Source of the DNA: Scleromatobacter sp964418745
GTDB taxonomy: Bacteria; Pseudomonadota; Gammaproteobacteria; Burkholderiales; Burkholderiaceae_C
Length of the DNA stretch: 64,000 nucleotides
Direction: 5' to 3'
NCBI GenBank assembly: GCA_964418745.1
Contig: CAYQMX010000013.1
Coordinates: 118,087 to 182,086 of the forward strand
Position numbers and translations under genes: made by a program. Under the pieces are notes generated by a model. It was not told the DNA's origin. It ran no database searches and worked only from the letters and a program-made list of their open reading frames with translations. Positions 8,660-17,710 of this stretch are shown piece after piece; within the stretch, counting starts at the first letter, position 1, and every line of letters starts with the position of its first letter.

Positions 8660-10384
8660 TCAGACGCGCAGCGCGGCAGCGGCGTGCTGGTTCAGCCCGG
8701 CGTGCGCGAAGATCAGGTGCACGTCCTGGGGATCCATGCGGTAGGCCGCGCTGCCGCCGCCCTTGAGCGCCCGATGCACCAGCGCGTTGGCCGACAGGTG
8801 GTGCCAGTCTTCCGGCACCCGCTGGCCGTTGGCCACGCCGATGTTCTTCAGCTTGTGGCGGATCAGCGCGTCCAGCGCCGGCGCCAGCTTCACGGCCTCG
8901 TCGATCTTGGACAGGATCACGCCGGCGCAGGCCGAGGCCTTCCAGTTGATGATCACGTCGTCGATGGTCTCGCCCTGCGACGAGGCGTCGACCACCAGCA
9001 CCTTCTTGATCGAGCGGTGCGCCAGCATCTCCAGCAGCTCGCGGGTGCGGCCGTCGCGCTGGGCCATGCCCGCGGTGTCGATCAGCACCATCTTCTTGGC
9101 CGACAGCAGTTCCAGCAGGTCTTCCAGCGAGGCGCGGTCGTGCGCCGTGTGGACCGGCACGCCCAGGATGCGGCCGTAGGCGCGCAGCTGCTCGTGGGCA
9201 CCGACGCGGTAGGCGTCCAGCGTGATCAGGCCCAGGTTGGCGGCGCCGTGGCGCGCGGCGAAGCCGGCGGCGATCTTGGCGGTGGTGGTGGTCTTGCCCA
9301 CGCCGGTGGAGCCGATCAGCGCGTACACGCCGCCCTGGTCCTCCATCGACAGCTCGGTCTCGTTGGTGAGCATGTTGCGCTCGAGCACGCCGGCGGCCCA
9401 GGCGTTCTCGTCGGCGGCCGTGGCGGGCAGCGCGTCGACCATCTTGCGGATCAGCGCCGGCGAGAAGCCCACGTCCAGCAGCTTCTGGGCGAGCAGCGCC
9501 TGGCGCGGCTGGCGCTGCAGCTTCTCCATGAAGGCCAGGGCGCCGAAGCGCTCCTCGATCAGGCCCTTCATCGAGCGCAGCTCGTTGACCATGTCCATGT
9601 GGTTGTTGCGGCTGACCACGTCGGCCAGGTGCGTGACCGAGGCCGAGGGCGGGACCGGCGGCTCTTCCACGTACTCGTCGTGCAGCACCGGCGCATTGAC
9701 GAACGTGGCCGGCGACGGACGCTCGACGCGCTCCATGCGCTGCGGCGGCAGCGTGGGCTCGACGCGTGCCGGCGGCGCGGCGCGGCGCGGCGCGACGGGC
9801 GGCGGCACGTCGAAGTGGTCGTCGTTGGCGTCGCCGTCGAGGGCACCCAGCTGCTGCTGGCGCGCGTTGGCGCGGGCGACCGCGGTGCGGGCGGCGCCGG
9901 CCTGGGCCAGCGCGCTGCGGGTCGATTCGACGCGCGGGGCCGGCGTGTCTTCCACCGGCTGGTTGTGCAGTTCGGCGTGGCGGCGCTTGAGCATGCGGTC
10001 GCGCACGTAGTCCTGGAACGACAGCGTGCTCATGGCCAGCTGGTCGGCGTCGGCTTCCACTTCGTTCTGCGGCACGCCCATGCGGTTGGCGAGCTCGCGC
10101 TGCGCACCGGCCAGGGCCGTGTTCTGCGCGGCGGCCGCGGCCGCGGCGGGGGCGGCGGCGCGCTGCGCCGGCGTCAGCGGCGAGCTGGTGCGACGCGGCG
10201 CGCTGTCCTCGGAGGTGGCGGTCAGGCGCTCCAGGCCGGCGACGCTGTCGGGGGCCATCGCCAGCACCTCGATGCCTTCGGCGCACGGCTTGGTCGAGAG
10301 CACCACGGCGTCGACGCCGAAAGCCTGGCGCACGAGCGCAAGGGCTTCACGCGACGTGCGTGCGGCGAAACGTTTGACGTTCAT
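8660..10384 (-). CDS. flhF: Flagellar SRP-family GTPase FlhF
   Basis: A 574-aa GTPase that places the polar flagellum. The short N-terminal B domain starts MNVKRFAARTSREALALV. A long Ala/Pro-rich linker spans about residues 60-250. The N and G domains follow, with P-loop GSTGVGKTTTTAK at about 358-370, DAYRVGAHEQL (G2), DTAGMAQRDGR (G3) and SKIDEA (specificity loop), all typical of SRP GTPases. The linker makes it longer than most FlhF. Its start overlaps the flhA stop by ATGA, giving translational coupling. Its partner FlhG is encoded 65 bases downstream. Confidence 0.96.
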   Translation of the reverse strand: MNVKRFAARTSREALALVRQAFGVDAVVLSTKPCAEGIEVLAMAPDSVAGLERLTATSEDSAPRRTSSPLTPAQRAAAPAAAAAAAQNTALAGAQRELANRMGVPQNEVEADADQLAMSTLSFQDYVRDRMLKRRHAELHNQPVEDTPAPRVESTRSALAQAGAARTAVARANARQQQLGALDGDANDDHFDVPPPVAPRRAAPPARVEPTLPPQRMERVERPSPATFVNAPVLHDEYVEEPPVPPSASVTHLADVVSRNNHMDMVNELRSMKGLIEERFGALAFMEKLQRQPRQALLAQKLLDVGFSPALIRKMVDALPATAADENAWAAGVLERNMLTNETELSMEDQGGVYALIGSTGVGKTTTTAKIAAGFAARHGAANLGLITLDAYRVGAHEQLRAYGRILGVPVHTAHDRASLEDLLELLSAKKMVLIDTAGMAQRDGRTRELLEMLAHRSIKKVLVVDASSQGETIDDVIINWKASACAGVILSKIDEAVKLAPALDALIRHKLKNIGVANGQRVPEDWHHLSANALVHRALKGGGSAAYRMDPQDVHLIFAHAGLNQHAAAALRV

Positions 10385-12471
10385 GCGGTACCTCCGATGA
10401 TCGAGCCGATCCGGATCGAGTGGGTTTCAGGAATTTCACTGTGGGCCAGCACCTTCAGGCGCGGCGCGGCGCGCTTGAGCAGGCGGGCCAGCGGCGCGCG
10501 CAGCGCGTCCGGCACGAGCAGGCAGGCCGGGTGGCCCTTGTCCTCCTGGCGGCGGACCATGTCGGCGGCCTGGCGGGTGAGGGTGTCGGCCACGCCCGGG
10601 TCCAGCACGGCGCCGTGCGGCGAGGTGAGGGCCTGGGTGACCATGCGTTCGAGGTCGGGTTCCAGCGCGATGACGTCGAGCTCGCGCACCGGGCCGTAGA
10701 TCTGCTGGACGATCGCCGGGGCGATGTGGGTGCGGATGCGGCGCGCCAGCTCGGCCGGGTCGGTGACGGTGCCGGCATGTTCGGCCAGCGATTCCACGAT
10801 CGATCGGAAGTCGCGGATGTGCACACCTTCTTCCAGCAGGAGCTGGAGAACTTTTTGCAGCGGTGCGATGGCGATCATCTTCGGGATAACGTCTTCGATC
10901 AGCTTCGGGGCCAGCTTGGTCACGTGTTCGACCAGCATCTGGACTTCGTTGCGGCCCAGCAGGCGAGCCGCGTTCACTTGCATCAAGTGTGAAAGATGGG
11001 TGGCCACGACAGTCGGGCAATCAACCACCGTATACCCGGCCATTTGGGCACTTTCGCGCTGGCGCTCCTCGATCCAGACGGCAGGCAGTCCGAAGGCCGG
11101 ATCGACGCACTTGGTGCCCGGCAGGGCCAGCGTGGTGCCGCCCGGATTGATGGCCAGGTGCATGCCCGGGAAAGCCTCGCCCTCGCCGATGACGGCGCCG
11201 CGCAGCGTCACGCGGTACATGCTGGGCTTGAGCTCCAGGTTGTCGCGGATGTGCACCGAAGGCGGCAGGAAGCCGACGTCCTGCGCGAACTTCTTGCGCA
11301 CGCCCTTGATGCGGGCCAGCAGGTCGCCGGAGCGCGTCTTGTCGACCAGCGCGATCAGGCGGTAGCCCACTTCCAGTCCCAGCACGTCCACCGGCGTGAC
11401 GTCGTCCCAGCCAGCCTCGGCGTCGGCCGGCTTCGGCGCGGTGACCGGCTCGACCTTGGCGGCGGCGGCATCGCGCGCGAGCTTCCTCGTCTGGAAGCGC
11501 GAGAACCAGCCGGCGGCGGCGGCGATCAGCAGGAATACCAGGTGCGGCATGCCGGGGATCAGGCCCAGCATGCCGACGATGCCGGCCGTGATGGCCAGCG
11601 CCTTGGGCGAGCCGAACAGCTGGTTGCGGATCTGGGCGCCCGAGTCCTCTTCCTTGCCGACCCGCGAGACCACCATCGCGGCCGCCACGGAGATCAGCAG
11701 GCCGGGGATCTGCGCGACCAGCGCGTCGCCGACGGCCAGCACGATGTACGAATCGGCCGCGTCGCCGGCCGACAGGCCGTGCTGCACCACGCCGACCACG
11801 AAGCCGCCGACGATGTTGATGAACAGGATCAGGATGCCCGCCATCGCGTCGCCGCGCACGAACTTCGAGGCGCCGTCCATGGAGCCGAAGAACTCCGCCT
11901 CGTCGCCGACGTCGGCGCGGCGCTTCTTGGCCGTCGCCTCGTCGATCAGGCCGGCGTTGAGGTCGGCGTCGATGGCCATCTGCTTGCCGGGCATCGCGTC
12001 CAGGGTGAAGCGCGCGCCGACTTCGGCGATGCGCTCCGCGCCCTTGGTGACCACGATGAAGTTGATCACGACGATGATCGCGAACACGATCAGGCCGACG
12101 GCGAAGTTGCCGCCGATGAGGAAGTGGCCGAACGACTCGATCACGTGGCCGGCGGCGCCCGGGCCGGTGTGGCCTTCCAGCAGCACCACGCGGGTGGAGG
12201 CGACGTTGAGCGACAGCCGCAGCAGCGTGGTGATCAGCAGCACCGTGGGGAAGGCGGCGAAGTCCAGCGGGCGCACCAGGTTGGCGGCCACCATCATCAC
12301 CATCAGCGCCATCGCGATGTTGAACGTGAAGAACAGGTCCAGCACGAACGACGGCAGCGGCAGCACCATCATGGACAGCACCATGACGATGAACACCGGC
12401 GCCATCAGCGCCTTGCCGATCGCGCCGTTGCCCGCGGTGAGCGGGGCGAGGAATGTCTTGATCTGGTCCAT
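10381..12471 (-). CDS. flhA: Flagellar type III export gate protein FlhA
   Basis: A 696-aa inner-membrane export-gate subunit. About eight N-terminal membrane helices are followed by the FHIPEP-like stretch (GARFTLDAMPGKQMAIDADL) and a C-terminal cytoplasmic domain from about residue 360 that docks substrate-chaperone complexes. Length matches FlhA of E. coli (692 aa). It forms the export apparatus with FlhB (encoded just upstream) and FliP/Q/R (encoded at 59-61 kb). It lies 17 bases after flhB, and its stop overlaps the flhF start. Confidence 0.97.
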   Translation of the reverse strand: MDQIKTFLAPLTAGNGAIGKALMAPVFIVMVLSMMVLPLPSFVLDLFFTFNIAMALMVMMVAANLVRPLDFAAFPTVLLITTLLRLSLNVASTRVVLLEGHTGPGAAGHVIESFGHFLIGGNFAVGLIVFAIIVVINFIVVTKGAERIAEVGARFTLDAMPGKQMAIDADLNAGLIDEATAKKRRADVGDEAEFFGSMDGASKFVRGDAMAGILILFINIVGGFVVGVVQHGLSAGDAADSYIVLAVGDALVAQIPGLLISVAAAMVVSRVGKEEDSGAQIRNQLFGSPKALAITAGIVGMLGLIPGMPHLVFLLIAAAAGWFSRFQTRKLARDAAAAKVEPVTAPKPADAEAGWDDVTPVDVLGLEVGYRLIALVDKTRSGDLLARIKGVRKKFAQDVGFLPPSVHIRDNLELKPSMYRVTLRGAVIGEGEAFPGMHLAINPGGTTLALPGTKCVDPAFGLPAVWIEERQRESAQMAGYTVVDCPTVVATHLSHLMQVNAARLLGRNEVQMLVEHVTKLAPKLIEDVIPKMIAIAPLQKVLQLLLEEGVHIRDFRSIVESLAEHAGTVTDPAELARRIRTHIAPAIVQQIYGPVRELDVIALEPDLERMVTQALTSPHGAVLDPGVADTLTRQAADMVRRQEDKGHPACLLVPDALRAPLARLLKRAAPRLKVLAHSEIPETHSIRIGSIIGGTA

Positions 12472-12488
12472 CGAGAGGCTCTAGGTCC

Positions 12489-13664
12489 TTACTGGGCGGC
12501 CGCGGCGCGCGGGCCGGGACGACGACGCTTGGGCTTGGGGCCGCCGGTCAGCGGATCGAGTTCGGGCGGCACGTGCACGTCGGGCGGGCGCACGTTCATC
12601 GCCGGCGCGCCGCGCAGCTGGTAGACCCAGGCGAGCACCTGCGCCACGGCGGCGAACAGCATCGCCGGCACTTCGCCGTCGAGGTCGACGTGGGTGTAGA
12701 GCGCGCGCGCCAGCGGCGGCGCCTCGAGCACCGGCACGCCGGCGTCGCGGGCCAGGTCGCGGATGCGCAGCGCCAGGCGATCGGTACCCTTGGCGACGAC
12801 GCGCGGGGCGCCCATCGCGTTCTGGTCGTACTTCAGCGCGACCGCGTAGTGGGTCGGGTTCATCACCACGATGTCGGCCGCGGGCACCGCCTTCATCATG
12901 CGGCGCTTGGCCATCTCGCGCATCTTCTGCTTGATCTTGGCCTTGACCTCGGCGTTGCCCTCGGACTCCTTGTGTTCCTGCTTCTGTTCCTGGCGGCTCA
13001 TCTTGAGCTTGTCCATGAACTGCTTCTTCTGCCACGGGATGTCGACCAGGGCCCAGGCGGCGAGCACGCCCACCATCGCCAGGAAGCCGCCGCCCAGCGT
13101 GCGGCCCACCGTGGCCAGGCCGTCGGGCAGCTCGGCGGTGAGCACGCCGCCGAGATCGGCGAAGTGGTTCTTCAGGTAGATCGTGCCGCAGCAGCCGACG
13201 GCGATGGCCAGCAGCGAGGCCTTGAGCACCGTGGCCAGCTGGTTGAAGCTGAACAGGCGGGCGAAGCCGGCGATCGGGTTCAAGCGGCCGAAGTTCGGCG
13301 TGACGGCCTTGAACGTGAGGTTCCAGCCGCCGTACAGCAGGTTGGCGCCGACGCCGGCCGCCATGAACAGGCCGCCGACGATCAGCACCACCATGAAGCC
13401 GCGCGTGAACAGCCCGACCGCGTGCTCGCCGGCGAGCTTCGGGCTGGCGATCGTGTCGTGGTCGAAGGTCAGGCCGTCCACCAGCAGGCGCTGCGAGTAG
13501 CTGGCCAGCGTGGGCATGACCGTGAACAGCAGCGCGGCCGCCAGGCCCATCGCGACGAAGTGCCCCAGGTCCCGCGAGCGCGGGACGTTGCCTTCCTGCC
13601 GGGCCTTGCGGATCTTCTTCGCTGAGGCGGGGAGGTTGCGGTCCGAGGAGTCTTGGCCGGCCAT
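12489..13664 (-). CDS. flhB: Flagellar export switch protein FlhB
   Basis: A 391-aa export-apparatus protein that switches secretion from rod/hook to filament substrates. The N-terminus (SSDRNLPASAKKIRKARQEG) is the usual FlhB start, four membrane helices follow, and the cytoplasmic domain carries the self-cleavage motif NPTH at residues 269-272. That is the same position as in E. coli FlhB, with cleavage expected after Asn269. The C-terminus is a Pro/Arg-rich tail (GGPKPKRRRPGPRAAAAQ). It is the first gene of the flhBAFG-fliA operon and is divergent from panD. Confidence 0.97.
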   Translation of the reverse strand: MAGQDSSDRNLPASAKKIRKARQEGNVPRSRDLGHFVAMGLAAALLFTVMPTLASYSQRLLVDGLTFDHDTIASPKLAGEHAVGLFTRGFMVVLIVGGLFMAAGVGANLLYGGWNLTFKAVTPNFGRLNPIAGFARLFSFNQLATVLKASLLAIAVGCCGTIYLKNHFADLGGVLTAELPDGLATVGRTLGGGFLAMVGVLAAWALVDIPWQKKQFMDKLKMSRQEQKQEHKESEGNAEVKAKIKQKMREMAKRRMMKAVPAADIVVMNPTHYAVALKYDQNAMGAPRVVAKGTDRLALRIRDLARDAGVPVLEAPPLARALYTHVDLDGEVPAMLFAAVAQVLAWVYQLRGAPAMNVRPPDVHVPPELDPLTGGPKPKRRRPGPRAAAAQ

Positions 13665-14020
13665 GGAGGAGGTGGATGCGGAATGTGGGCAGGGGAATCG
13701 TGTGTCGACATGTTGCCGGCCGGAGTTCGAAACTTGAGTGGGAAAAGAGGCTGAAATCCCGCTTGATCGAGGCCCCGCGGTCGCTGGCGCTCCCCGCCCC
13801 CGAGGGGCCGGCCGCGAACGGCCCGGCGGAGCCGGATCCGTCGCTCCCTTGCCCTTCGCGCCGGAGGGGCGCGCGGCGGCGCCGGGAGCGCTGGGACAGG
13901 CCCTCGGCGCGGCCGAAAGCCCCTGCCGCGCGGGGTCGAATCCGTCCAGCCGGAGAAGCTGGGCAAAATGCCGGCTTTTCCTCCGACAAGGCGCCCCGCT
14001 TTCCCGGGCGCCGCCAGCCG
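13665..14020. other. Divergent intergenic region flhB/panD
   Basis: A 356-base region without a credible gene, between flhB (minus) and panD (plus). It must carry promoters for both operons, but I cannot identify convincing -35/-10, sigma-54 or sigma-28 boxes. It contains a GC-rich block (13782-13815) resembling one at 59962-59999. On the plus strand it also holds an inverted repeat AGCCGG...CCGGCT followed by TTTCC (about 13951-13982), just upstream of panD. Confidence 0.6.
13782..13815 (+). repeat. GC-rich intergenic element, copy 1
   Basis: The block CGCTGGCGCT, a short spacer, GCCCCCGAGGGG and a GGCCGC end resembles the minus-strand sequence at 59962-59999, which has the same parts in the same order. 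CCCCGAGGGG is a small self-complementary core. Both copies lie in gaps next to flagellar genes. This fits the short dispersed intergenic repeats of Burkholderiales, but two copies in one window are weak proof. Confidence 0.4.
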
Positions 14021-14419
14021 ATGTTCCGCACCCTGCTCAAATCGAAGATCCACCGCGCCCGCGTCACCCACTGCGAACTGCACTACGAAGGCTCCTGCGC
14101 CATCGACGAAGACCTGCTGGAGGCCGCCGACCTGCGCGAGAACGAGCAGGTGCACATCTGGAACGTGGACAACGGCGAACGCCTGGTCACCTACGCGCTG
14201 CGGGCCCCGCGCGGCAGCGGCATCGTGTCGCTCAACGGCTCGGCGGCGCGCCGCGCCGCCGTCGGCGACCTGGTGATCATCGCGGCGTTCGCGCTGGTGG
14301 CCGAGGACAGGCTGGACGCCGCGGAGCCGAAGCTCGTCTTCGTCGACGACGCCAACCGCATCAAGGCCCGGCCGCCGTTCGTCGGCCACACCGACGAGAC
14401 CGTGGCCGCCGGGCGATGA
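14021..14419 (+). CDS. panD: Aspartate 1-decarboxylase (pyruvoyl enzyme)
   Basis: Makes beta-alanine from L-aspartate for pantothenate and CoA synthesis. The 132-aa pro-enzyme has the self-processing site Gly24-Ser25 in HYEGSCAID, where Ser25 becomes the pyruvoyl group, as in E. coli. Lys9 and the ERLVTYAL strand (Arg54/Tyr58 region) are present. Its stop overlaps the bioA start (ATGA at 14416-14419), so panD is the first gene of a panD-bioA-bioD-bioF operon. That is an unusual partner, since panD normally goes with panBC. Confidence 0.95.
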   Translation: MFRTLLKSKIHRARVTHCELHYEGSCAIDEDLLEAADLRENEQVHIWNVDNGERLVTYALRAPRGSGIVSLNGSAARRAAVGDLVIIAAFALVAEDRLDAAEPKLVFVDDANRIKARPPFVGHTDETVAAGR

Positions 14420-15810
14420 CCGCGCCCCGACCCGGCTCGAACGCCGACTGGCGCGCGCGCAGCCTGCGCGCCGTCTGGCACCCCTGCACGCAGATGAAGG
14501 CGCACGGCGCGCCGGACGGCCCGCAGGCCGACGCCACGCCGCTGATCGCGATCGCCGCTGCCGAAGGCCCGTGGCTGGTCGACGTCGAGGGCCGGCGCTA
14601 CCTCGACGGCATCAGCTCGTGGTGGACCAACCTGTTCGGCCACGGCCACCCGGCGATCCGCGCCGCGCTGGTCGACCAGCTGGGCCGGCTCGACCACACG
14701 ATGCTGGCCGGGCTCACGCACGCGCCGGTGGTGGAACTGTCGGAACGCCTGGCCGCCCTCACCGGCCTGGGCCACGCGTTCTACGCCAGCGACGGCGCCT
14801 CGGCCACCGAGATCGCGCTGAAGATGAGCGCGCACCACTGGCGCAATACCGGCCGGCCGGAGAAGAACCGCTTCGTCGCGCTGCAGGGCGGCTACCACGG
14901 CGAGACCGCCGGCGCGTTGGGCGTCACCGACATCGCCCTGTTCCGCGAGGCCTACGCGCCGCTGGTGCGCCTGTCGGCCACGGTGGCCTCGCCCGACGCG
15001 CGCGGCGCCGTGCACCAGGAGACCGCCGTCGACGTCGCGCTGCGCGCGGCCCGCTCGCTGGAGGAATGGCTGGCCGCGCACCACGACGAGACGGCCGCCG
15101 TCATCCTGGAGCCGCTGGTGCAGTGCGCCACCGGCATGGCGATGCACGACCCGGCCTACCTGCACGCGGCGCGCGCGCTGTGCGACCGCTTCGGCGTGCA
15201 CCTGGTGCTCGACGAGATCGCGGTCGGCTTCGGGCGCACCGGCACGATGTTCGCGCACCAGCAGGCCGGCATCCGGCCCGACTTCATCTGCCTGTCCAAG
15301 GGCCTGACGGGCGGCACGCTGCCGCTGGCTGCGGTGCTGACCACCGACGCGGTCTACGCCGCCTTCTACGACGACGACGCGGCCCGCGGCTTCCTGCACT
15401 CGCACTCGTACACCGGCAACCCGCTGGCGTGCCGCGCGGCGCTGGCCACGCTGGACCTGTTCGAACGCGACGACGTGCTGGCCGCCAACGTCGATCGCGC
15501 GAAGATGATCGACGGCTTCCTCGCGCCGCTGCACACCCACGAACGGGTGCGCAACGCGCGCCGCATCGGCATGATCTGGGCCTGGGACATCGCCGACGCG
15601 CCGGCGAACTTCGCGCGCCGCTACGCCCGCCACGCGCTGGCCCACGGGGTGCTGCTGCGCCCGATCGGCGCCACGCTGTACGCGATGCCGCCCTACGTGC
15701 TGGAGCCCGACACCGCGCGCCACCTGGCCGACGGCGCGCTGGCCGCGCTCGCCGCGACGCTGGCCGAAGGCGACGGCGCGCCCGCCGCCGCCGAACGGGC
15801 GTTGCCATGA
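14416..15810 (+). CDS. bioA: Adenosylmethionine-8-amino-7-oxononanoate aminotransferase
   Basis: A PLP enzyme of 464 aa that converts KAPA to DAPA with S-adenosylmethionine as amino donor, the penultimate reaction before dethiobiotin. Visible class-III aminotransferase features are VWHPCTQMK near the N-terminus, DGISSWWTNLFGHGHP (substrate pocket), LDEIAVGFGRTG (PLP Asp) and the Schiff-base lysine in ICLSKGLTGGTLPL. The start codon lies inside the panD stop, and its own stop overlaps bioD, so translation is coupled. Confidence 0.96.
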   Translation: MTAPRPGSNADWRARSLRAVWHPCTQMKAHGAPDGPQADATPLIAIAAAEGPWLVDVEGRRYLDGISSWWTNLFGHGHPAIRAALVDQLGRLDHTMLAGLTHAPVVELSERLAALTGLGHAFYASDGASATEIALKMSAHHWRNTGRPEKNRFVALQGGYHGETAGALGVTDIALFREAYAPLVRLSATVASPDARGAVHQETAVDVALRAARSLEEWLAAHHDETAAVILEPLVQCATGMAMHDPAYLHAARALCDRFGVHLVLDEIAVGFGRTGTMFAHQQAGIRPDFICLSKGLTGGTLPLAAVLTTDAVYAAFYDDDAARGFLHSHSYTGNPLACRAALATLDLFERDDVLAANVDRAKMIDGFLAPLHTHERVRNARRIGMIWAWDIADAPANFARRYARHALAHGVLLRPIGATLYAMPPYVLEPDTARHLADGALAALAATLAEGDGAPAAAERALP

Positions 15811-16478
15811 GCAGCGCCTTCTTCGTGGTGGGCACCGACACCGGCATCGGCAAGACCCACGCCACCTGCGCGCTGCTGCACGCGCTGGCGCGGCGCCATG
15901 CGCGGGTGTGCGGGATGAAGCCGATCGCCGCCGGCGGCGTGGCCACCGCCGCGGGCTTCTCGAACGAGGACTCGATCGCCCACCGCGCCGCGTCCACGGT
16001 GCAGGTGCCGCCGGCGCTGGACAACCCGATCCTGCTGCCCGAGCCGCTGTCGCCGCACATCGCGGCCGCGCGCGCCGGCACGCCCATCGCGTTCGACACG
16101 GTGCTGGCGGCGGTGGCCGAACTGCGCGCGCGCACCGACGCGCTGGTCGTCGAGGGCGCCGGCGGCTTCCTGGTGCCGCTGTCCGAGACGCAGACCGGCG
16201 CCGACCTCGCCGTCGCGCTGGACCTGCCGCTGGTGCTGGTGGTGGGCATGCGCCTGGGCTGCCTCAGCCACGCGCTGCTGACCGCCGAGGCGATCCGCGC
16301 CCGCGGGCTGGTGCTGGCCGGCTGGATCGCCAACCGCGTGGACCCCGGCTTCCTCTGCCCCGAGGAGAACCTGGCCTACCTGCGTACCCACCTGGGCGCC
16401 CCGCAGTGGGCCGACCTGCCCTGGGCCGTCCACCCCGATCCGCGCGCCGACGCCGATCGCTTCACGCTGCCCCGATGA
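15807..16478 (+). CDS. bioD: Dethiobiotin synthetase
   Basis: An ATP-dependent carboxylase of 223 aa that closes the ureido ring of dethiobiotin from DAPA and CO2. The P-loop VGTDTGIGKTHA lies at the N-terminus, Lys in GMKPIAAG contacts DAPA, and VVEGAGGFLVPL is the conserved glycine-rich strand. It overlaps bioA and bioF by ATGA at both ends. Confidence 0.95.
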   Translation: MSSAFFVVGTDTGIGKTHATCALLHALARRHARVCGMKPIAAGGVATAAGFSNEDSIAHRAASTVQVPPALDNPILLPEPLSPHIAAARAGTPIAFDTVLAAVAELRARTDALVVEGAGGFLVPLSETQTGADLAVALDLPLVLVVGMRLGCLSHALLTAEAIRARGLVLAGWIANRVDPGFLCPEENLAYLRTHLGAPQWADLPWAVHPDPRADADRFTLPR

Positions 16479-17695
16479 CACCCGAACCCACCGATCGCGG
16501 GCCGACCTGGCTCGACGAGATTCCCGAACGCCTGGCCACGCTGGAGGCCGCGCACCTGACACGCCGCCGCCGCGCCGTGCGTCCCGCCGACGGCGCCGCC
16601 CTGTTCGTGGACGGCCGCCGCATGCTGGCCTTCTGCAGCAACGACTACCTGGGCCTGTCGCAGCACGCGGCGCTGCGCGAAGCGGCCATCGAAGGCGCCC
16701 GGCGCTACGGCGTGGGCAGCGGCGGCTCGCCGATGGTCAGCGGCCACAGCGAGGCGAACGCGGCGCTGGAACTCGAGCTCGCCGAGTTCGTCGGCCTGGA
16801 GCGCGCGCTGTACTTCTACGCCGGCTACGCCACCAACGCGAGCATCGTGCCCGCGCTGGTGGGCCCCGGCGACGCCCTGTTCTCCGACGCGCTGAACCAC
16901 GCCTGCCTGATCGACGGCGCGCGGCTGTCCAAGGCCGAGCTCCACCGCTTCGCGCACGCCGACCTCGCGCAACTCGAGTCGCAACTGCGCGGCAGCCCGG
17001 CGCGCCGCAAGCTGGTCATCAGCGACGCGGTGTTCAGCATGGACGGCGACGTGGCCGACATCCCCGCGCTGCTCGCGCTGTGCGAGCGCCACGACGCGCT
17101 GCTGCTGCTGGACGACGCCCACGGCTTCGGCGTGCGCGGGCCGCAGGGCCGCGGCTCGCTGGCCGCGGTCGCGCGCACCGGCGCCCGGGCGAGCCGCCGC
17201 GTGCTGTACATGGCCACCCTCGGCAAGGCCGCGGGTGTGGCCGGCGCGTTCGTCGCCGGCAGCCACACGCTCGTCGAGTGGCTGCTGCAGAAGACGCGCA
17301 GCTACACCTTCGCCACCGCGGCCCCCGCGCTGCTGGCCGAGAGCGTGCGCGCGGCCCTGCGGGTGATCCACGGCGAGCCGCAGCGGCTGGAGCGGCTGCA
17401 CCGCCACATCGCCGACTTCCGGGCCGGCGTTCCGGCGGCCATCGCCGGCACCGGCTGGACGCTGCTGCCCTCGCCCACCGCGATCCAGGCGCTGGTGATC
17501 GGCGGCAACGACGAGGCGCTGCACGTGATGCACGCGCTGGCGGATGCCGGCCTGTGGGTGCCCGCGATCCGCCCGCCGACCGTGGCCGAGGGCACCGCGC
17601 GGCTGCGCATCGCCCTGTCGGCGGCGCACACGCACGAGGACGTCGCCGCGCTCCTGCAGGCCATCGCCGCGGCGGCGCGCAAGCAACGGGCCTGA
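16475..17695 (+). CDS. bioF: 8-amino-7-oxononanoate synthase
   Basis: A PLP enzyme of 406 aa joining pimeloyl thioester and alanine to KAPA. The motifs are FCSNDYLGLSQH, GVGSGGSPMVSGHSEAN, LLLDDAHGFGVRG (PLP Asp) and the catalytic lysine in YMATLGKAAGVAG. It is the last gene of panD-bioADF and converges on the lipoprotein gene, with 15 bases between the stops. bioB and the pimeloyl genes (bioC/bioH) are not in this window. Confidence 0.96.
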   Translation: MTPEPTDRGPTWLDEIPERLATLEAAHLTRRRRAVRPADGAALFVDGRRMLAFCSNDYLGLSQHAALREAAIEGARRYGVGSGGSPMVSGHSEANAALELELAEFVGLERALYFYAGYATNASIVPALVGPGDALFSDALNHACLIDGARLSKAELHRFAHADLAQLESQLRGSPARRKLVISDAVFSMDGDVADIPALLALCERHDALLLLDDAHGFGVRGPQGRGSLAAVARTGARASRRVLYMATLGKAAGVAGAFVAGSHTLVEWLLQKTRSYTFATAAPALLAESVRAALRVIHGEPQRLERLHRHIADFRAGVPAAIAGTGWTLLPSPTAIQALVIGGNDEALHVMHALADAGLWVPAIRPPTVAEGTARLRIALSAAHTHEDVAALLQAIAAAARKQRA

Positions 17696-17710
17696 CGACG
17701 CGCGAGCGCG

